DNA of 64,000 nt from Deltaproteobacteria bacterium (GCA_029261835.1 JAJDAO010000026.1:1-64000); one strand, 5' to 3'. Counted from the first letter of the stretch, positions 44,348 to 53,902 are shown. Made by a program: numbers and translations. The notes: generated by a model not told the origin, from the sequence alone.

Positions 44348-47101
44348 GTGAAGCTGTCCTCATCTCTGCGATCGCTCCCCAGCGCGCTGGCACTGTTCCT
44401 GATGCTCACAACGCTGACGGGGCCGGAGCCCCTGTGGGCGGTCGTCTTTGCCGAGCGGCTCGCACCCGAGAACCTTGCACGGCTGCGCCAGGGTGGTCCC
44501 GATGCCATCGCGGGGCTCGGCGACTGGGCGCTGGGAAACGGCGTCCTGTGCGCTGCCATTTCCGACGCGGAGCACGAGTCGGTGCTATCGGCGCGCGGTG
44601 GCGTACTCGTCGATCTCGGGCACTGCGGGCGCGCGGATGATCAGTGGGGCGTGCTGCAACCCATGCTGAACCTGTCGCGCAAGAGTGCGCTGCCGGTCGC
44701 CGAGATGCGGGCGGAGACGCAGGCGGGAGAAGCACACATCATCGCCTCGGGCCAACTCAACGGTCTGTACTTCGAGACGCGTTACAGCGTCGATCTCGTG
44801 CAGCCTCGGCGGCTGCGGGTCCGTACCGTGCTGCAGCGCACTCGCGACGGGGAGGCGATGTTCCTCTTCGGCGACATCGCGCTCCACGGCCACCGCCAGC
44901 TCACGCCCTTCACCTTGTCGAGCGAGCGGCCCGATCTCTCGCCCGGTTTCGTTCATCCGGCTATCGACACCGACAGCAGCGTCTCCATGGCGCGCGCCAT
45001 GGTGTCGGCGGACGCGCACGTGCTGGTGGGCGGTACGCAGCTCGAGCCCGGTATCGCGTACGGCTGGAGGCTCGTGGACGCGCGACTCGAGCAGGCCGAC
45101 GGCACGCAGGTGGCGCTCCCGCCGCTGGCCGCAAATGGAGAGCACTTCTCCATGCTCGGCGCGTTCTCGCGGCCGCTCTGGCTGGGCGGCGGAGGCGCCC
45201 CCGGTCTGATCGAGCTGGCGCAGATGTTCTTCATGGAGCTCGAGGTTGGCGAGCGTCTGAGCTACGAAAGAGAGCTGATCCTCGGCGCGCGAGCCGATGT
45301 CTCGTCGGTGACGGACCAGCTGTGGCCCGACGGCCCGCTGGTCGAGGGACAGCTCGATGATCCCGCCGCGCGCATTCATGTCAGGCGACTCGGCGGCGCG
45401 CCCGTCACCGAGGTGCGGCCGAGTCCGGACGGCCGCTTTCGCTTCCGCCTGCCCACAGCCGAAGCGATCGACTACGTGCTTGAGGCGAGGGCACCGGGCG
45501 GGCGCTCGCTGAGCCACCCGCTGCGGGTGGAGGGTGCACGTGTGCGTGTCGGCCGGCTGGCGGTGGGACGCCCGGCGATCCTCGAGATACCGCCGATGGG
45601 CCCGCTGCGCCTGGTGTTCCTCGGCATAGCGCCCACGCCCGATCCCCGCTTTGGGGACGAGCTACTCGGCTTCCGCCTGGGCGAAGAGGAGATCCAGTCG
45701 AGCACCGTGGCCAACCACATTTCGCTGGCCGGGGCACAAGGTGACCCCTCCCGGCTGGTGCTCGCACCGGGAAGCTACCGCGTGCTCGCCACGCGCGGAC
45801 CGGAGTGGAGTGTCAGCCAGCGTGAGCTGCGGCTCGAGGCGGGGGCGAGCGAGGTGCTCGAGATCGAGCCGCCCGTGAAGCTGATCGGGCAGCCGGGTTG
45901 GATCTCCGCCGACCTACACGTCCACGCGCAGGCGAGCGACGATACGGCGTTTCCGCTGCGGCGACGCATCGCCGCCTTCGCGGCCCAGGGCGCGGACGTC
46001 GTCGTCGCAACCGAGCACGACTACATCAGCGACTACGGCCCGATGATCCGGGCGCTTGGGCTCTCGCAGCAGATCGCCAGCATCACGGGCGCCGAGGTAA
46101 CGAGTACGGTCAGGGGAGCGGTCACGCCGCACACCAGCGGCCACAGCAACGCGTTTCCGCTGACCCGCCGCCCGGAGCTCTATCGGGCGGGCGCGCCGCG
46201 CGGCGAGGATCGCCGGCTGCGCGACCTGGCGGCCGACTTGCGCTCGCTCGCGCCGCGCCCGGTGCTCCAGCTCAATCATCCGCGTGAGTCCGGCTTCGAC
46301 ACCGGCAACGGCAGCTACTTCTCCCATCTCGCCGTGGCGGGCCAGCCGTTCGAGCCCACACGACCGCTCGCGGCCGAGCCGAATCGGGTGCTGATCGAGC
46401 GCGACTCGGGCTCCGGCCTGCGCGACCTGGACTTCGACGCGATCGAGCTCCTCAATGGCCCGTCGATGAGTCGCTATCGCCTGACGCGAGCGGACTGGTT
46501 TTCGCTGCTGCTGCAAGGCGAGATCCGCAGCGCAACGGCCAACAGTGACTCACACCGGCCGGCCGAGATCGTCGCCCTGCCGCGCAACCAGGTTGTCTAC
46601 ACGGGCCCGCGCGGGCCCGATCTCGACACGCGCGTCTTTGTCGAGGCGGTGCGTGCGGGGCGCCTCTACGGCACGACGGGCCCCTTGCTCGACGTTCGGC
46701 TCGGCGAGCGCGGTCCGGGTGAGGCCTTCGTTGGCGAGGCCGGGCAGCTCCGCATCACCGTGCAGGCGGTGCCGTGGGTGCCGGTCTCCGAGGCGCGGGT
46801 CTATCTCGATGGCGCGCTGCATCGACGCATCGATCTGCGTGAGAAGCGCGACGTCTCTCTCCCGCTGAGCTTCTCGGCCGACGCCTTCGTCACCGTCGAG
46901 ATCGAGGGTGAGCTGCCACCGGGCGGGCCCAGCAGCGACGCACGCGCCCGTTCGATCTATGCCGCCCTCGCACCGGGGTTTACTCCGTTCGCGTTCACCA
47001 ACCCCATCTTCGTCGACCACAACGGCGACGGACGCTGGGCTCCGCCCGGGCTGCCGACCCCCCTTCCCGTAACGCTGAGCGATCCCTTGGCGAGTCCCTG
47101 A
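44348..47101 (+). CDS. CehA/McbA-family metallohydrolase (PHP domain), secreted
   Basis: 917 residues with a GTG start set by the -10-like hexamer and a good signal peptide (SALALFLMLTTLTGPEPLWA). About 500 residues of beta-rich N-terminal domain lead to the PHP domain: ADLHVHAQASDDTAF (Asp522, His524, His526), VVATEHDYI, ITGAEVTS, LQLNHPR and TANSDSHRP, all metal-binding positions. CehA/McbA are carbamate/aryl-ester hydrolases; here the long N-terminus and export point to an extracytoplasmic phosphoester or ester substrate. A C-terminal sandwich (about 780-900) ends near FVDHNGDGRW. Confidence 0.85.
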   Translation: MKLSSSLRSLPSALALFLMLTTLTGPEPLWAVVFAERLAPENLARLRQGGPDAIAGLGDWALGNGVLCAAISDAEHESVLSARGGVLVDLGHCGRADDQWGVLQPMLNLSRKSALPVAEMRAETQAGEAHIIASGQLNGLYFETRYSVDLVQPRRLRVRTVLQRTRDGEAMFLFGDIALHGHRQLTPFTLSSERPDLSPGFVHPAIDTDSSVSMARAMVSADAHVLVGGTQLEPGIAYGWRLVDARLEQADGTQVALPPLAANGEHFSMLGAFSRPLWLGGGGAPGLIELAQMFFMELEVGERLSYERELILGARADVSSVTDQLWPDGPLVEGQLDDPAARIHVRRLGGAPVTEVRPSPDGRFRFRLPTAEAIDYVLEARAPGGRSLSHPLRVEGARVRVGRLAVGRPAILEIPPMGPLRLVFLGIAPTPDPRFGDELLGFRLGEEEIQSSTVANHISLAGAQGDPSRLVLAPGSYRVLATRGPEWSVSQRELRLEAGASEVLEIEPPVKLIGQPGWISADLHVHAQASDDTAFPLRRRIAAFAAQGADVVVATEHDYISDYGPMIRALGLSQQIASITGAEVTSTVRGAVTPHTSGHSNAFPLTRRPELYRAGAPRGEDRRLRDLAADLRSLAPRPVLQLNHPRESGFDTGNGSYFSHLAVAGQPFEPTRPLAAEPNRVLIERDSGSGLRDLDFDAIELLNGPSMSRYRLTRADWFSLLLQGEIRSATANSDSHRPAEIVALPRNQVVYTGPRGPDLDTRVFVEAVRAGRLYGTTGPLLDVRLGERGPGEAFVGEAGQLRITVQAVPWVPVSEARVYLDGALHRRIDLREKRDVSLPLSFSADAFVTVEIEGELPPGGPSSDARARSIYAALAPGFTPFAFTNPIFVDHNGDGRWAPPGLPTPLPVTLSDPLASP

Positions 47102-47150
47102 CGAGGAGCGACCGGGGCCGCGGTGAGGGCCCGCGGTGATCAATCCAGGC

Positions 47151-47156
47151 TAGTAT
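47151..47156 (+). promoter_or_regulatory. -10-like hexamer before the MDR dehydrogenase gene
   Basis: TAGTAT, 62 nt before ATG 47219; a Shine-Dalgarno (AAGGGAGAAG) lies in the leader, so this one is a leadered transcript. Confidence 0.4.
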
Positions 47157-47218
47157 TTGAAGCCGCTCGCTGGCGAAGCGAACGGAAGCAAAAGGAATCA
47201 AGGGAGAAGAAGATCCAG

Positions 47219-48379
47219 ATGACCCGAGCCTATTCAATCAGCGTGGAAGACGTCACCGCCGAGCGCGCACGTGTCAACGAGGACCTCAGCCAGGTCGATA
47301 TCTCTCGCGTAATCGCGCTCGACGAGCTCGAGCTCGCCGAGATGGGCCGGCGCGACGTACACCTGAAGATCCTGGTGGTCTCCGGGGAGCACAACGTCGA
47401 TCACGCCGCCCTGGCCGATACGGTCAATATCGCGGAGCTTCGTGGCGGCAAGATCTATCCCGGCAACTCGGCCGTCGCAGAGGTGATCGCTACGGGCTCA
47501 GATGTCGAGGCCTTCAAGGCTGGGGACATCGTTCTCACCCACTGTAACGGTGAGCCGGACCGCTTCGGCTACCCGAAGACCATCTGGGCCTACGACAAAA
47601 CGGACTCGGTCGGCTGGTATGCCGAAGAGGCCGTGGTGGGGGATTGGCAGCTCGTGCAGGCGCCGCTGGAATGCGGGCTCAACCTCTGGGAGATCGCCGC
47701 CCTGCCCCTGCGCGCGCCGACCGCCTACCACTTGTGGCGACGGGCCGAAGGGATCTTTCGCCTCAAGGTGCCGGCTGAACGACTCGCGACACTCAACGTG
47801 CTCGGCTTTGGCGGCGGCGTCTCAGAGCTCTTCCTGATGCTCGCGCGAGCGAAGGGCCACGATGCGTTCTTCTGTTCGGGCAGCCCGGAGCGGCGTGACG
47901 CACTGGAGAAGCTCGGCATCACGCCAATCGATCAGGCGGCCTTCAACCGCTTCGCGAGCCGCAACGACGTCAAGGGCTTCATCAAGGAGTCACGCCGGCT
48001 GACCGGGGGCGAGGGCATGCACCTCGTGTGCGACATGTTGCGTGGGCCCGTCTTCGCCGCCGGCCTCGCCGCCGCCGCTCGTGAGGGCGTCAACGTCAGT
48101 GCCGGCTGGCAGCTCTCGCGCGATGTCGACTACAACTCGGCCGGCGCTTCGATCAAGCAGATCACGCTCGACCACACGCACTATGAAACGTTGGCGGGCG
48201 TCGAGTCGGCGACCGATCTCTATGGCAGGGTTTTCAAGCCGACGATTCACCGCGAGGTCTACGGCTTCAAGGACCTGCCTCGAGCGCTGGCGGAGATGCA
48301 TCAGAACGTCCAGACGGGGATTCCGATCATCCGCGTAGCCGAGAGCATGCCCGAGAGCGCGGCGGCGCTGATCCCCTGA
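47219..48379 (+). CDS. Zinc-free MDR-type (alcohol dehydrogenase-like) oxidoreductase
   Basis: 386 residues; ATG 47219. GroES-like half with AVAEVIATGSDVEAFKAGDIV; Rossmann half with VLGFGGGVSELFLML in place of the usual GxGxxG. HCNGEP sits where MDR enzymes bind catalytic zinc, but the full ligand set is not apparent. Substrate unknown: crotonyl-CoA-reductase-like (LPLRAPTAYHLWRR resembles the TGxTAY stretch) is a fair guess. 37 bp before the enoyl-CoA hydratase gene, so both may act on the same acyl-CoA. Confidence 0.75.
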   Translation: MTRAYSISVEDVTAERARVNEDLSQVDISRVIALDELELAEMGRRDVHLKILVVSGEHNVDHAALADTVNIAELRGGKIYPGNSAVAEVIATGSDVEAFKAGDIVLTHCNGEPDRFGYPKTIWAYDKTDSVGWYAEEAVVGDWQLVQAPLECGLNLWEIAALPLRAPTAYHLWRRAEGIFRLKVPAERLATLNVLGFGGGVSELFLMLARAKGHDAFFCSGSPERRDALEKLGITPIDQAAFNRFASRNDVKGFIKESRRLTGGEGMHLVCDMLRGPVFAAGLAAAAREGVNVSAGWQLSRDVDYNSAGASIKQITLDHTHYETLAGVESATDLYGRVFKPTIHREVYGFKDLPRALAEMHQNVQTGIPIIRVAESMPESAAALIP

Positions 48380-48416
48380 CGGCGGTCAGCGAGCACGCCG
48401 CGGGGAGTAGACGCGC

Positions 48417-49250
48417 ATGAGTGATCAGGATGTCCGCTTCGAGCTGGACGGCGAGGTGGCGCTCATCACGCTGAATCGGCCGGAGCAGCTCAACACCTTC
48501 ACCGGCCGTATGGGAGACGAGCTTGGCCAGGCCTATCGCGCCTGTGACGAGAACGACGCGATCCGCGCGGTCGTATTGACGGGTGCGGGCCAGGCCTTCT
48601 GCGCGGGCGCCGATATGAGCGCTGGCGAGCAGACCTTCTCCGCTGCGGACGCGAGCGAGCAGCACTTCAGCGCTTCGCCCGTCGCGATGCCAGCCTGGCG
48701 AGTGCGCAAGCCGGTCATCGCCGCACTCAACGGTCATGCAATCGGGATCGGTCTCACGCTCGCGCTGCAGTGCGATATCCGCATCGTGGCGCAGGAGGCT
48801 AAGTACGGCGTGCTTCAGGTGCGTCGGGGCGTGATGCCCGACTGCTGCGCGCACTGGACACTGCCGCGGCTGGTCGGCTTGGCCAAGGCTGCGGACATCC
48901 TTCTGACCGGCCGCAAGTTCGGCGGAGCGGAGGCGGTGGAGCTCGGAATCGCGAGCCGCGCGCTGCCGGCCGCCGAGGTGCTCCCGGCAGCGCTGGCGAT
49001 CGCGGAAGAGATCGCGCGCCAGACCGCCCCGCTCTCGGTGGCGGTCAGCAAGAAGCTCCTCTGGCAGTCCTCCGAGCTCACCGCGGAGCAGGTGGAGCAC
49101 AGCGAAACGCGACTTCACCAGCACCTGATGGGCCGACCGGATGCCGTGGAGGGTGTGGTGGCGTTTCTCGAACGGCGCCCACCGCGCTGGCGCTCGAGTG
49201 TCACGCGGGATTGGCCCGAGTGGCCGAATCCCTCGGACGCGAAGGTCTGA
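48417..49250 (+). CDS. Enoyl-CoA hydratase/isomerase family protein
   Basis: 277 residues with GGGGAG upstream of the ATG. Crotonase fold: LITLNRPEQLNTFTG, oxyanion-hole stretches GAGQAFCAGADMSAG and AALNGHAIGIGLTLALQCDIRI, and GVLQVRRGVMPDCCAHWTLPRLVG. The Glu positions of classical hydratases are not both evident (PDCCAHW), so dehydratase, isomerase or hydrolase activity are alternatives. Same operon as the MDR gene. Confidence 0.88.
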   Translation: MSDQDVRFELDGEVALITLNRPEQLNTFTGRMGDELGQAYRACDENDAIRAVVLTGAGQAFCAGADMSAGEQTFSAADASEQHFSASPVAMPAWRVRKPVIAALNGHAIGIGLTLALQCDIRIVAQEAKYGVLQVRRGVMPDCCAHWTLPRLVGLAKAADILLTGRKFGGAEAVELGIASRALPAAEVLPAALAIAEEIARQTAPLSVAVSKKLLWQSSELTAEQVEHSETRLHQHLMGRPDAVEGVVAFLERRPPRWRSSVTRDWPEWPNPSDAKV

Positions 49251-49284
49251 ATCGACGGGCGGCGACTTCTCCGGTCGCGCGGGT

Positions 49285-49290
49285 TAGAAT
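49285..49290 (+). promoter_or_regulatory. -10-like hexamer of the sphingosine-phosphate-lyase-like gene (leaderless)
   Basis: TAGAAT ends 8 nt before the ATG at 49299; no Shine-Dalgarno. Confidence 0.5.
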
Positions 49291-49298
49291 CCGCCGCT

Positions 49299-50555
49299 AT
49301 GTCCTCAACGACCCGAAAGACGCTTCCCGCCACAGGCTCCAGCTGGCAGCACCTCGAGAGCGAGCTGCGTCAGATGGGCCAGAACGACGCCAACTGGCGC
49401 GGCGCGCGCACGGCGGTCTACGTCTTCAACCCCGGTGAAGACGTCATGCGCGTCGCCAAAGACGCCTACGCGATGTACCAGTCCGAGAACGGGCTGGGCC
49501 CGCTCGCCTTCCCGAGCCTCAAGCGTATGGAGGATGAGGTGGTCGGCATCGGGCTGGGGCTGCTGAACGGGCCGGAAGGCGCATGCGGCAACATGACCTC
49601 TGGCGGCAGCGAGAGCATCCTGATGGCGGTGAAGGCTTGTCGCGATCAGGCCGCCGCAAGCGGCCGCGACGTAAGCGCTGGCGAGGTTTTGCTTCCGGAG
49701 TCCGCGCACCTCGCCTTCGACAAGGCCGCCGGCTACCTGGGCCTGCGCGCGCTGCGGGTGCCGGTCGCGGACGATCTGCGAGCGAACGTCGCCGCCATGG
49801 CGGAGGCGGTGAGCGAGCGCACGCTGATGATCGTCGGCTCGGCGCCCTGCTTCCCGTACGGCTTGATCGACCCGATCGAGGCGCTCGCTGAACTCGCCCG
49901 CAAGCGGGGGCTCTGGCTGCATGTCGACGCTTGTGTGGGAGGCTATTTCGCCCCCTTCGCTCGTATGAACGGCATCGACCTCCCCGCCTTCGACTTCGCA
50001 GTGCCCGGCGTCGCTTCGATCTCCGCCGATCTTCACAAGTACGGCTATACGGCCAAGGGGGCCTCGACCATCTTCCACCGCAGCGAAGAACAGCGCGCGT
50101 TCCAGATCTTCGAATCGAGTGACTGGCCAGCCGGCCACATGTCGACCCCCACGGCCGCTGGCACGCGACCCGGCGGTGCCATCGCGAGCGCCTGGGCAGT
50201 GCTGCACTATCTCGGTGTCGCGGGCTATCGCGACAAGGTCCGAATGGTGACCGATACGCGTGAGAAGCTGATGCACGCGATCGATGCGATCGACGGGCTG
50301 CGCACGTTCGGCGATCCGAAGCTCGGGCTCTTCAGCTTCGGCGCCGATGACATCGACATCTTCGCCGTCTACGGCCGGCTGCTGAAGCGCGGCTGGTTCA
50401 GCGGGTTGGTGACCGAACCGCGTGCGATCCACATGATGCTGTCCCCGGCTCATGCCGAGGTGGCCGATGACTACATCGCAGACCTAGAGCAGGCGTTGGC
50501 CGAGGTTCGCAGCACGGGCGAGTCCGCATCGACAACCGAGGCGCGTTACGCCTAG
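49299..50555 (+). CDS. PLP-dependent lyase, sphingosine-1-phosphate-lyase-like
   Basis: 418 residues. Group II decarboxylase fold: FNPGEDVMRVAKDAYAMY, GNMTSGGSESILMAVKA (PLP phosphate site), LLPESAHLAFDKAAGYLGL, HVDACVGGYFAPF (Asp for the pyridine N), and the Schiff-base Lys247 in SADLHKYGYTAKGAS. The HKYGYxxKG wording is that of sphingosine-1-phosphate lyases, which split long-chain-base phosphates to a fatty aldehyde and phosphoethanolamine. Glutamate/tyrosine decarboxylase relatives are the alternative. No sphingolipid biosynthesis gene is seen nearby. Confidence 0.82.
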   Translation: MSSTTRKTLPATGSSWQHLESELRQMGQNDANWRGARTAVYVFNPGEDVMRVAKDAYAMYQSENGLGPLAFPSLKRMEDEVVGIGLGLLNGPEGACGNMTSGGSESILMAVKACRDQAAASGRDVSAGEVLLPESAHLAFDKAAGYLGLRALRVPVADDLRANVAAMAEAVSERTLMIVGSAPCFPYGLIDPIEALAELARKRGLWLHVDACVGGYFAPFARMNGIDLPAFDFAVPGVASISADLHKYGYTAKGASTIFHRSEEQRAFQIFESSDWPAGHMSTPTAAGTRPGGAIASAWAVLHYLGVAGYRDKVRMVTDTREKLMHAIDAIDGLRTFGDPKLGLFSFGADDIDIFAVYGRLLKRGWFSGLVTEPRAIHMMLSPAHAEVADDYIADLEQALAEVRSTGESASTTEARYA

Positions 50556-50590
50556 GCCGATTTTTCGCACCCAAGCAGCATCAGGCTTGT

Positions 50591-50596
50591 TACGCT
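50591..50596 (+). promoter_or_regulatory. -10-like hexamer of the GH38 gene (leaderless)
   Basis: TACGCT ends 7 nt before the ATG at 50604; no Shine-Dalgarno. Confidence 0.45.
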
Positions 50597-50603
50597 CTCG
50601 CAC

Positions 50604-53189
50604 ATGCGCTGCGTTCTGGTCTCCCACACGCATTGGGATCGCGAGTGGTACAAGACCTTTGAAGTATTCCGCGCTCGCCTGATCGACACGGTCGACCGCG
50701 TGCTCGAGCTCGTGGAAGCGGATCCCGGCTTCCGCTTCCAGCTCGACGGTCAGGCGATCGCCGTCGAGGACTACCTCGAAATTCGGCCACAGCGACGCGA
50801 CGCGCTGTCGCGCGCCTGTCGCGCCGGGCGCGTGGCGATCGGCCCGTGGTACGTCCAGCCGGACTCGCTGATTCCCTCTGGAGAGACCCATATCCGCAAT
50901 CTGCTCGAGGGCAGGCGCGTAGCCGAAGCGATGGGCGGCTGCTCGCGCATCGGCTATACGCCCGATTCCTTCGGACACCCGGCTCAATTCCCTCAGCTTC
51001 TGCGCGGCTTCGAACTCGGCCCGTTCGTCTATTGGCGCGGCAATGCCGACGAAATTGCGGAGTTGCCCGCCGACTATCGCTGGGCGGCGCCCGACGGCAG
51101 CGAGGTAATCGCCTGTCACCTCGGGCGCGGCTACTTCGCCGCCTGGGGCCTGGACGAGGAGCGCGACCAGGCGGTGAAGCGACTCGAGAGGCTGGCGAGC
51201 GAGCTTGCCGAGCGAAGCGAGCGCGACTGCGTGCTGCTCATGAACGGCCTCGATCACATGCTGCCGGACGACAATACGGCCGAAACGGCCGCGGCGCTGG
51301 CCAAGGCCACCGGCTGGCGGGTCGAGCGCGGACTGCTCGACGATTACGCGGAGGATCTCACTCCGGCATGCGGCGAGGCGCTCGCTCCGGAGCTGCCCGT
51401 GTTTCGCGGTGAGCTGCTCGGCGGACGCGTGGCCAATCTGCTGCCCGGCGTCTGGTCGACCCATGTACCGCTGAAGCTCGCCAATCGGCGCTGCGAGAGC
51501 GAGCTGCAGGCCTGGACGGAGCCGTGGGCCGCACTCGGCCGCCTGCTCGGCGCGCCGGACGAACGCCCGGCCCTGCGCCTGGCCTGGCGGACACTGCTGC
51601 CCAACCAGGCCCACGACTCGATCTGTGGCTGTTCGCACGACCGCGTCCACGCGCAGATGGCGAGCCGCTACGACTCGGTCGAGGCCCTGGCGGCCGAGAC
51701 AACAGCGCGTCTGCTCGAGCGCGTCGCCGGCCTCTCGGTCGAGCGTCAGCTCTCGCGTGATGAGTCGACGGGCGTCGTGTCGATTGCAGTCTTCAATCCC
51801 TCACCCCATATGCGCAGCGATGTCGTCCGCCTGCCGCTCGATGGCTTCCCCGCCCACACCAAACGCGGTGTGAACCCGCTGTTGGCGGCCAACTTCGACA
51901 TCGAAGGATTTCGCCTGGACGACCAGCCGGCGCGCGTCGTGCCGTGCCGGGGTGACGTGCGACCCGGCCTGGCGCCCGGCCGGCCGGTGCACGATCTCGA
52001 GTTCGTCGCGCGTGACGTACCGGCCTTCGGCTGGCGACGCTTCGATCTCCAGCCGTGTGCCCCCCATCCCGAGCAGGTCGACAGCGAGAGCGAGATTCGT
52101 AGCGATGACATCGCGTTGCGCGTGAACGAGGGCGGCAGCTTCGACGTCAATTTCGGCGACACCTGCTATCGAGGTCTTGGCACGCTGGAGGACGTCGGTG
52201 ACCGCGGCGACACCTATGACTTCGATCTGGCACCCGGCGGTGTCGTCGAGTCCCTGGCGTGGCGCGTCGAGCGGCGGCGCCATGCCGGCGGAATTCAATC
52301 CATCGAAGTGCGCCGCATGCTCCGCCTGCCGGCCAGTCTGACCGAAGATCGCAGTCGGCGATCGGACGAGCGCGTGCTCCTGCCCGTCACGTTGCGCGCG
52401 CGTCTGGCGCCGGGTGTGCCACGCGTCGACCTCGAGCTGCGGGTCGACAACAGCGCCGAGGATCATCGACTCCGGCTGCTCTTCCCCACCGCTCGCGAGA
52501 CCGAACTCTTCGAGGCGGCCACAACCTTCGACACGGCCGTACGCAGCACGGCTCGGCCCGACAGCCAACACTGGAACCACCCCGCGCCGACCACATTTCC
52601 GCAGCAGGGCTGGGTTCACATCAACGGCCTGAGCGTCGTCGCGCCGGGGCTGCTGGAAGCGGAGGTAACGCCCCGCGGCACGCTCGCGGTCAGCCTGCTG
52701 CGGGCGACCGGCTGGCTCTCACGGCCGGATCTCACCACGCGGCCGGGAGAGGCGGGGCCATCGCTCATGACACCTGCCGCGCAGTGCCGAGGGGTTGTCG
52801 AGGCCCGCGTCTCGCTCTTCGCCGGGCTGAACCCGGCACTGGCGCGAGACGCGGAGATCGGGCTGCGGGCGTGCGGCGCCGGCTCGTGCGGCCTGGTCCC
52901 CGAAGACACCGCCCTGCTGTCGGTCGAGCCGCGCGAACTCGTACTCTCCGCGCTCAAGCCCGCTGAGACTGGAGACGCCAGCGTGCTGCGTCTGTTGAAT
53001 CCGACCGATCGCGAGCTGAGCGCGTGTGTGCGTCTCGCGCCGACGCTCGCGCGGCAAATCGCCAGCGTCGAGCAGGTGACGCTCGATGAATCTCGCTCGC
53101 TCGGCGCAGTCGGCCCGAGCCGAGAGCTGCTTCGAATCACCCTTCCACCCCACTCTCTGCGCTCACTCTTGCTACGCCACGCGACCTGA
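50604..53189 (+). CDS. Glycoside hydrolase family 38 alpha-mannosidase
   Basis: 861 residues without a signal peptide, so cytosolic. N-terminal catalytic barrel: HTHWDREW (His10, Asp12 as zinc ligands), GRVAIGPWYVQPDS, and the nucleophile Asp121 in YTPDSFGH; NGLDHMLP carries the later His. Middle helical zone has PNQAHDSICGCSHDRVHAQM, typical of family 38, followed by C-terminal beta-sandwiches. Cleaves alpha-mannosides (a catabolic enzyme). 14 bp ahead of the SRPBCC gene. No mannose transporter or other glycosidase is adjacent. Confidence 0.92.
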   Translation: MRCVLVSHTHWDREWYKTFEVFRARLIDTVDRVLELVEADPGFRFQLDGQAIAVEDYLEIRPQRRDALSRACRAGRVAIGPWYVQPDSLIPSGETHIRNLLEGRRVAEAMGGCSRIGYTPDSFGHPAQFPQLLRGFELGPFVYWRGNADEIAELPADYRWAAPDGSEVIACHLGRGYFAAWGLDEERDQAVKRLERLASELAERSERDCVLLMNGLDHMLPDDNTAETAAALAKATGWRVERGLLDDYAEDLTPACGEALAPELPVFRGELLGGRVANLLPGVWSTHVPLKLANRRCESELQAWTEPWAALGRLLGAPDERPALRLAWRTLLPNQAHDSICGCSHDRVHAQMASRYDSVEALAAETTARLLERVAGLSVERQLSRDESTGVVSIAVFNPSPHMRSDVVRLPLDGFPAHTKRGVNPLLAANFDIEGFRLDDQPARVVPCRGDVRPGLAPGRPVHDLEFVARDVPAFGWRRFDLQPCAPHPEQVDSESEIRSDDIALRVNEGGSFDVNFGDTCYRGLGTLEDVGDRGDTYDFDLAPGGVVESLAWRVERRRHAGGIQSIEVRRMLRLPASLTEDRSRRSDERVLLPVTLRARLAPGVPRVDLELRVDNSAEDHRLRLLFPTARETELFEAATTFDTAVRSTARPDSQHWNHPAPTTFPQQGWVHINGLSVVAPGLLEAEVTPRGTLAVSLLRATGWLSRPDLTTRPGEAGPSLMTPAAQCRGVVEARVSLFAGLNPALARDAEIGLRACGAGSCGLVPEDTALLSVEPRELVLSALKPAETGDASVLRLLNPTDRELSACVRLAPTLARQIASVEQVTLDESRSLGAVGPSRELLRITLPPHSLRSLLLRHAT

Positions 53190-53203
53190 GGAGATCATCT
53201 ACC

Positions 53204-53662
53204 ATGCCTTTCGTCCTGCGACACGCACTCGAAATCGCCGCACCCACCTCGCTGGTATGGGAGGTCATCACCGACCTTCCTCGCTATCCCGAGTGGAACC
53301 CGTTCGTCGTCAGGGCCAAGTCCAGCCTGCAGGTGGGCAAGCCGATTTCGATGCGAGTCCGCGTGCTGCCGCTCTTTGCACAGCCGCAGCGCGAGATCAT
53401 CCTGGAGTGCCTTCCCGAAGAGCGCCTGTGCTACGGCATTCCGGGACTACCCCTCGGCGCACTGCGCAGCCGTCGCTACCACGAGATCCGTCCCGATGGA
53501 ACCGATCGAACACACTACGGCTCGCACTTCGAGCTCGACGGCTGGCTGGCCCCGCTGACGCGGGCACTGCTCGCAGGGCGGCTCGAGCAGGGCTTCGCGG
53601 CAATGACTCAGGCAATCCAGCAACGCGCGGAAGAGCTGCAGTACGAGCGTCGACAAGGCTGA
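53204..53662 (+). CDS. SRPBCC-domain (START/Bet v1-like) protein
   Basis: 152 residues with TGAGGAG before ATG 53204. Pattern of the polyketide cyclase/SRPBCC fold: IAAPTSLVWEVITDLPRYPEWNPFV at the start and a long C-terminal helix (LEQGFAAMTQAIQQRAEEL). These bind hydrophobic ligands or act as cyclases/dehydratases; nothing here fixes the ligand. Downstream of GH38 in the same transcription unit and followed by a terminator-like hairpin. Confidence 0.85.
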   Translation: MPFVLRHALEIAAPTSLVWEVITDLPRYPEWNPFVVRAKSSLQVGKPISMRVRVLPLFAQPQREIILECLPEERLCYGIPGLPLGALRSRRYHEIRPDGTDRTHYGSHFELDGWLAPLTRALLAGRLEQGFAAMTQAIQQRAEELQYERRQG

Positions 53663-53663
53663 G

Positions 53664-53693
53664 TCGGGCGGCTCGTTCGCCCGATCGCCTTTT
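53664..53693 (+). terminator. Probable terminator after the SRPBCC gene
   Basis: TCGGGCG (53664-53670) pairs with CGCCCGA (53678-53684) across a 7-nt loop, and TTTT follows 5 nt later. The short stem and delayed T-run make it weak. No gene is seen in the rest of 53694-53902. Confidence 0.5.
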
Positions 53694-53902
53694 GTGAAGC
53701 GCCCGCTTTCGTTTCGCCCCCACGCTTCGCTTGCGCCCACAATGCATTTGGGATAGCCAGACGACGATCTGGCGCGCAGCGTCACATTCGGTCGGTGTTG
53801 GATCCATCGAGAAACGCAGACAGACGAAAGAGCGGCAAGAAAGTGCGACGGCGCGGCCATCGGGCTGTGGCGCGTAGCTCTGCCACGCGAGGAGGAATCG
53901 TC

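Noticed and set aside
47158..47185. Short hairpin in the leader of the MDR gene as a riboswitch
   Set aside because: Only a 5-bp stem, no recognised aptamer motif.
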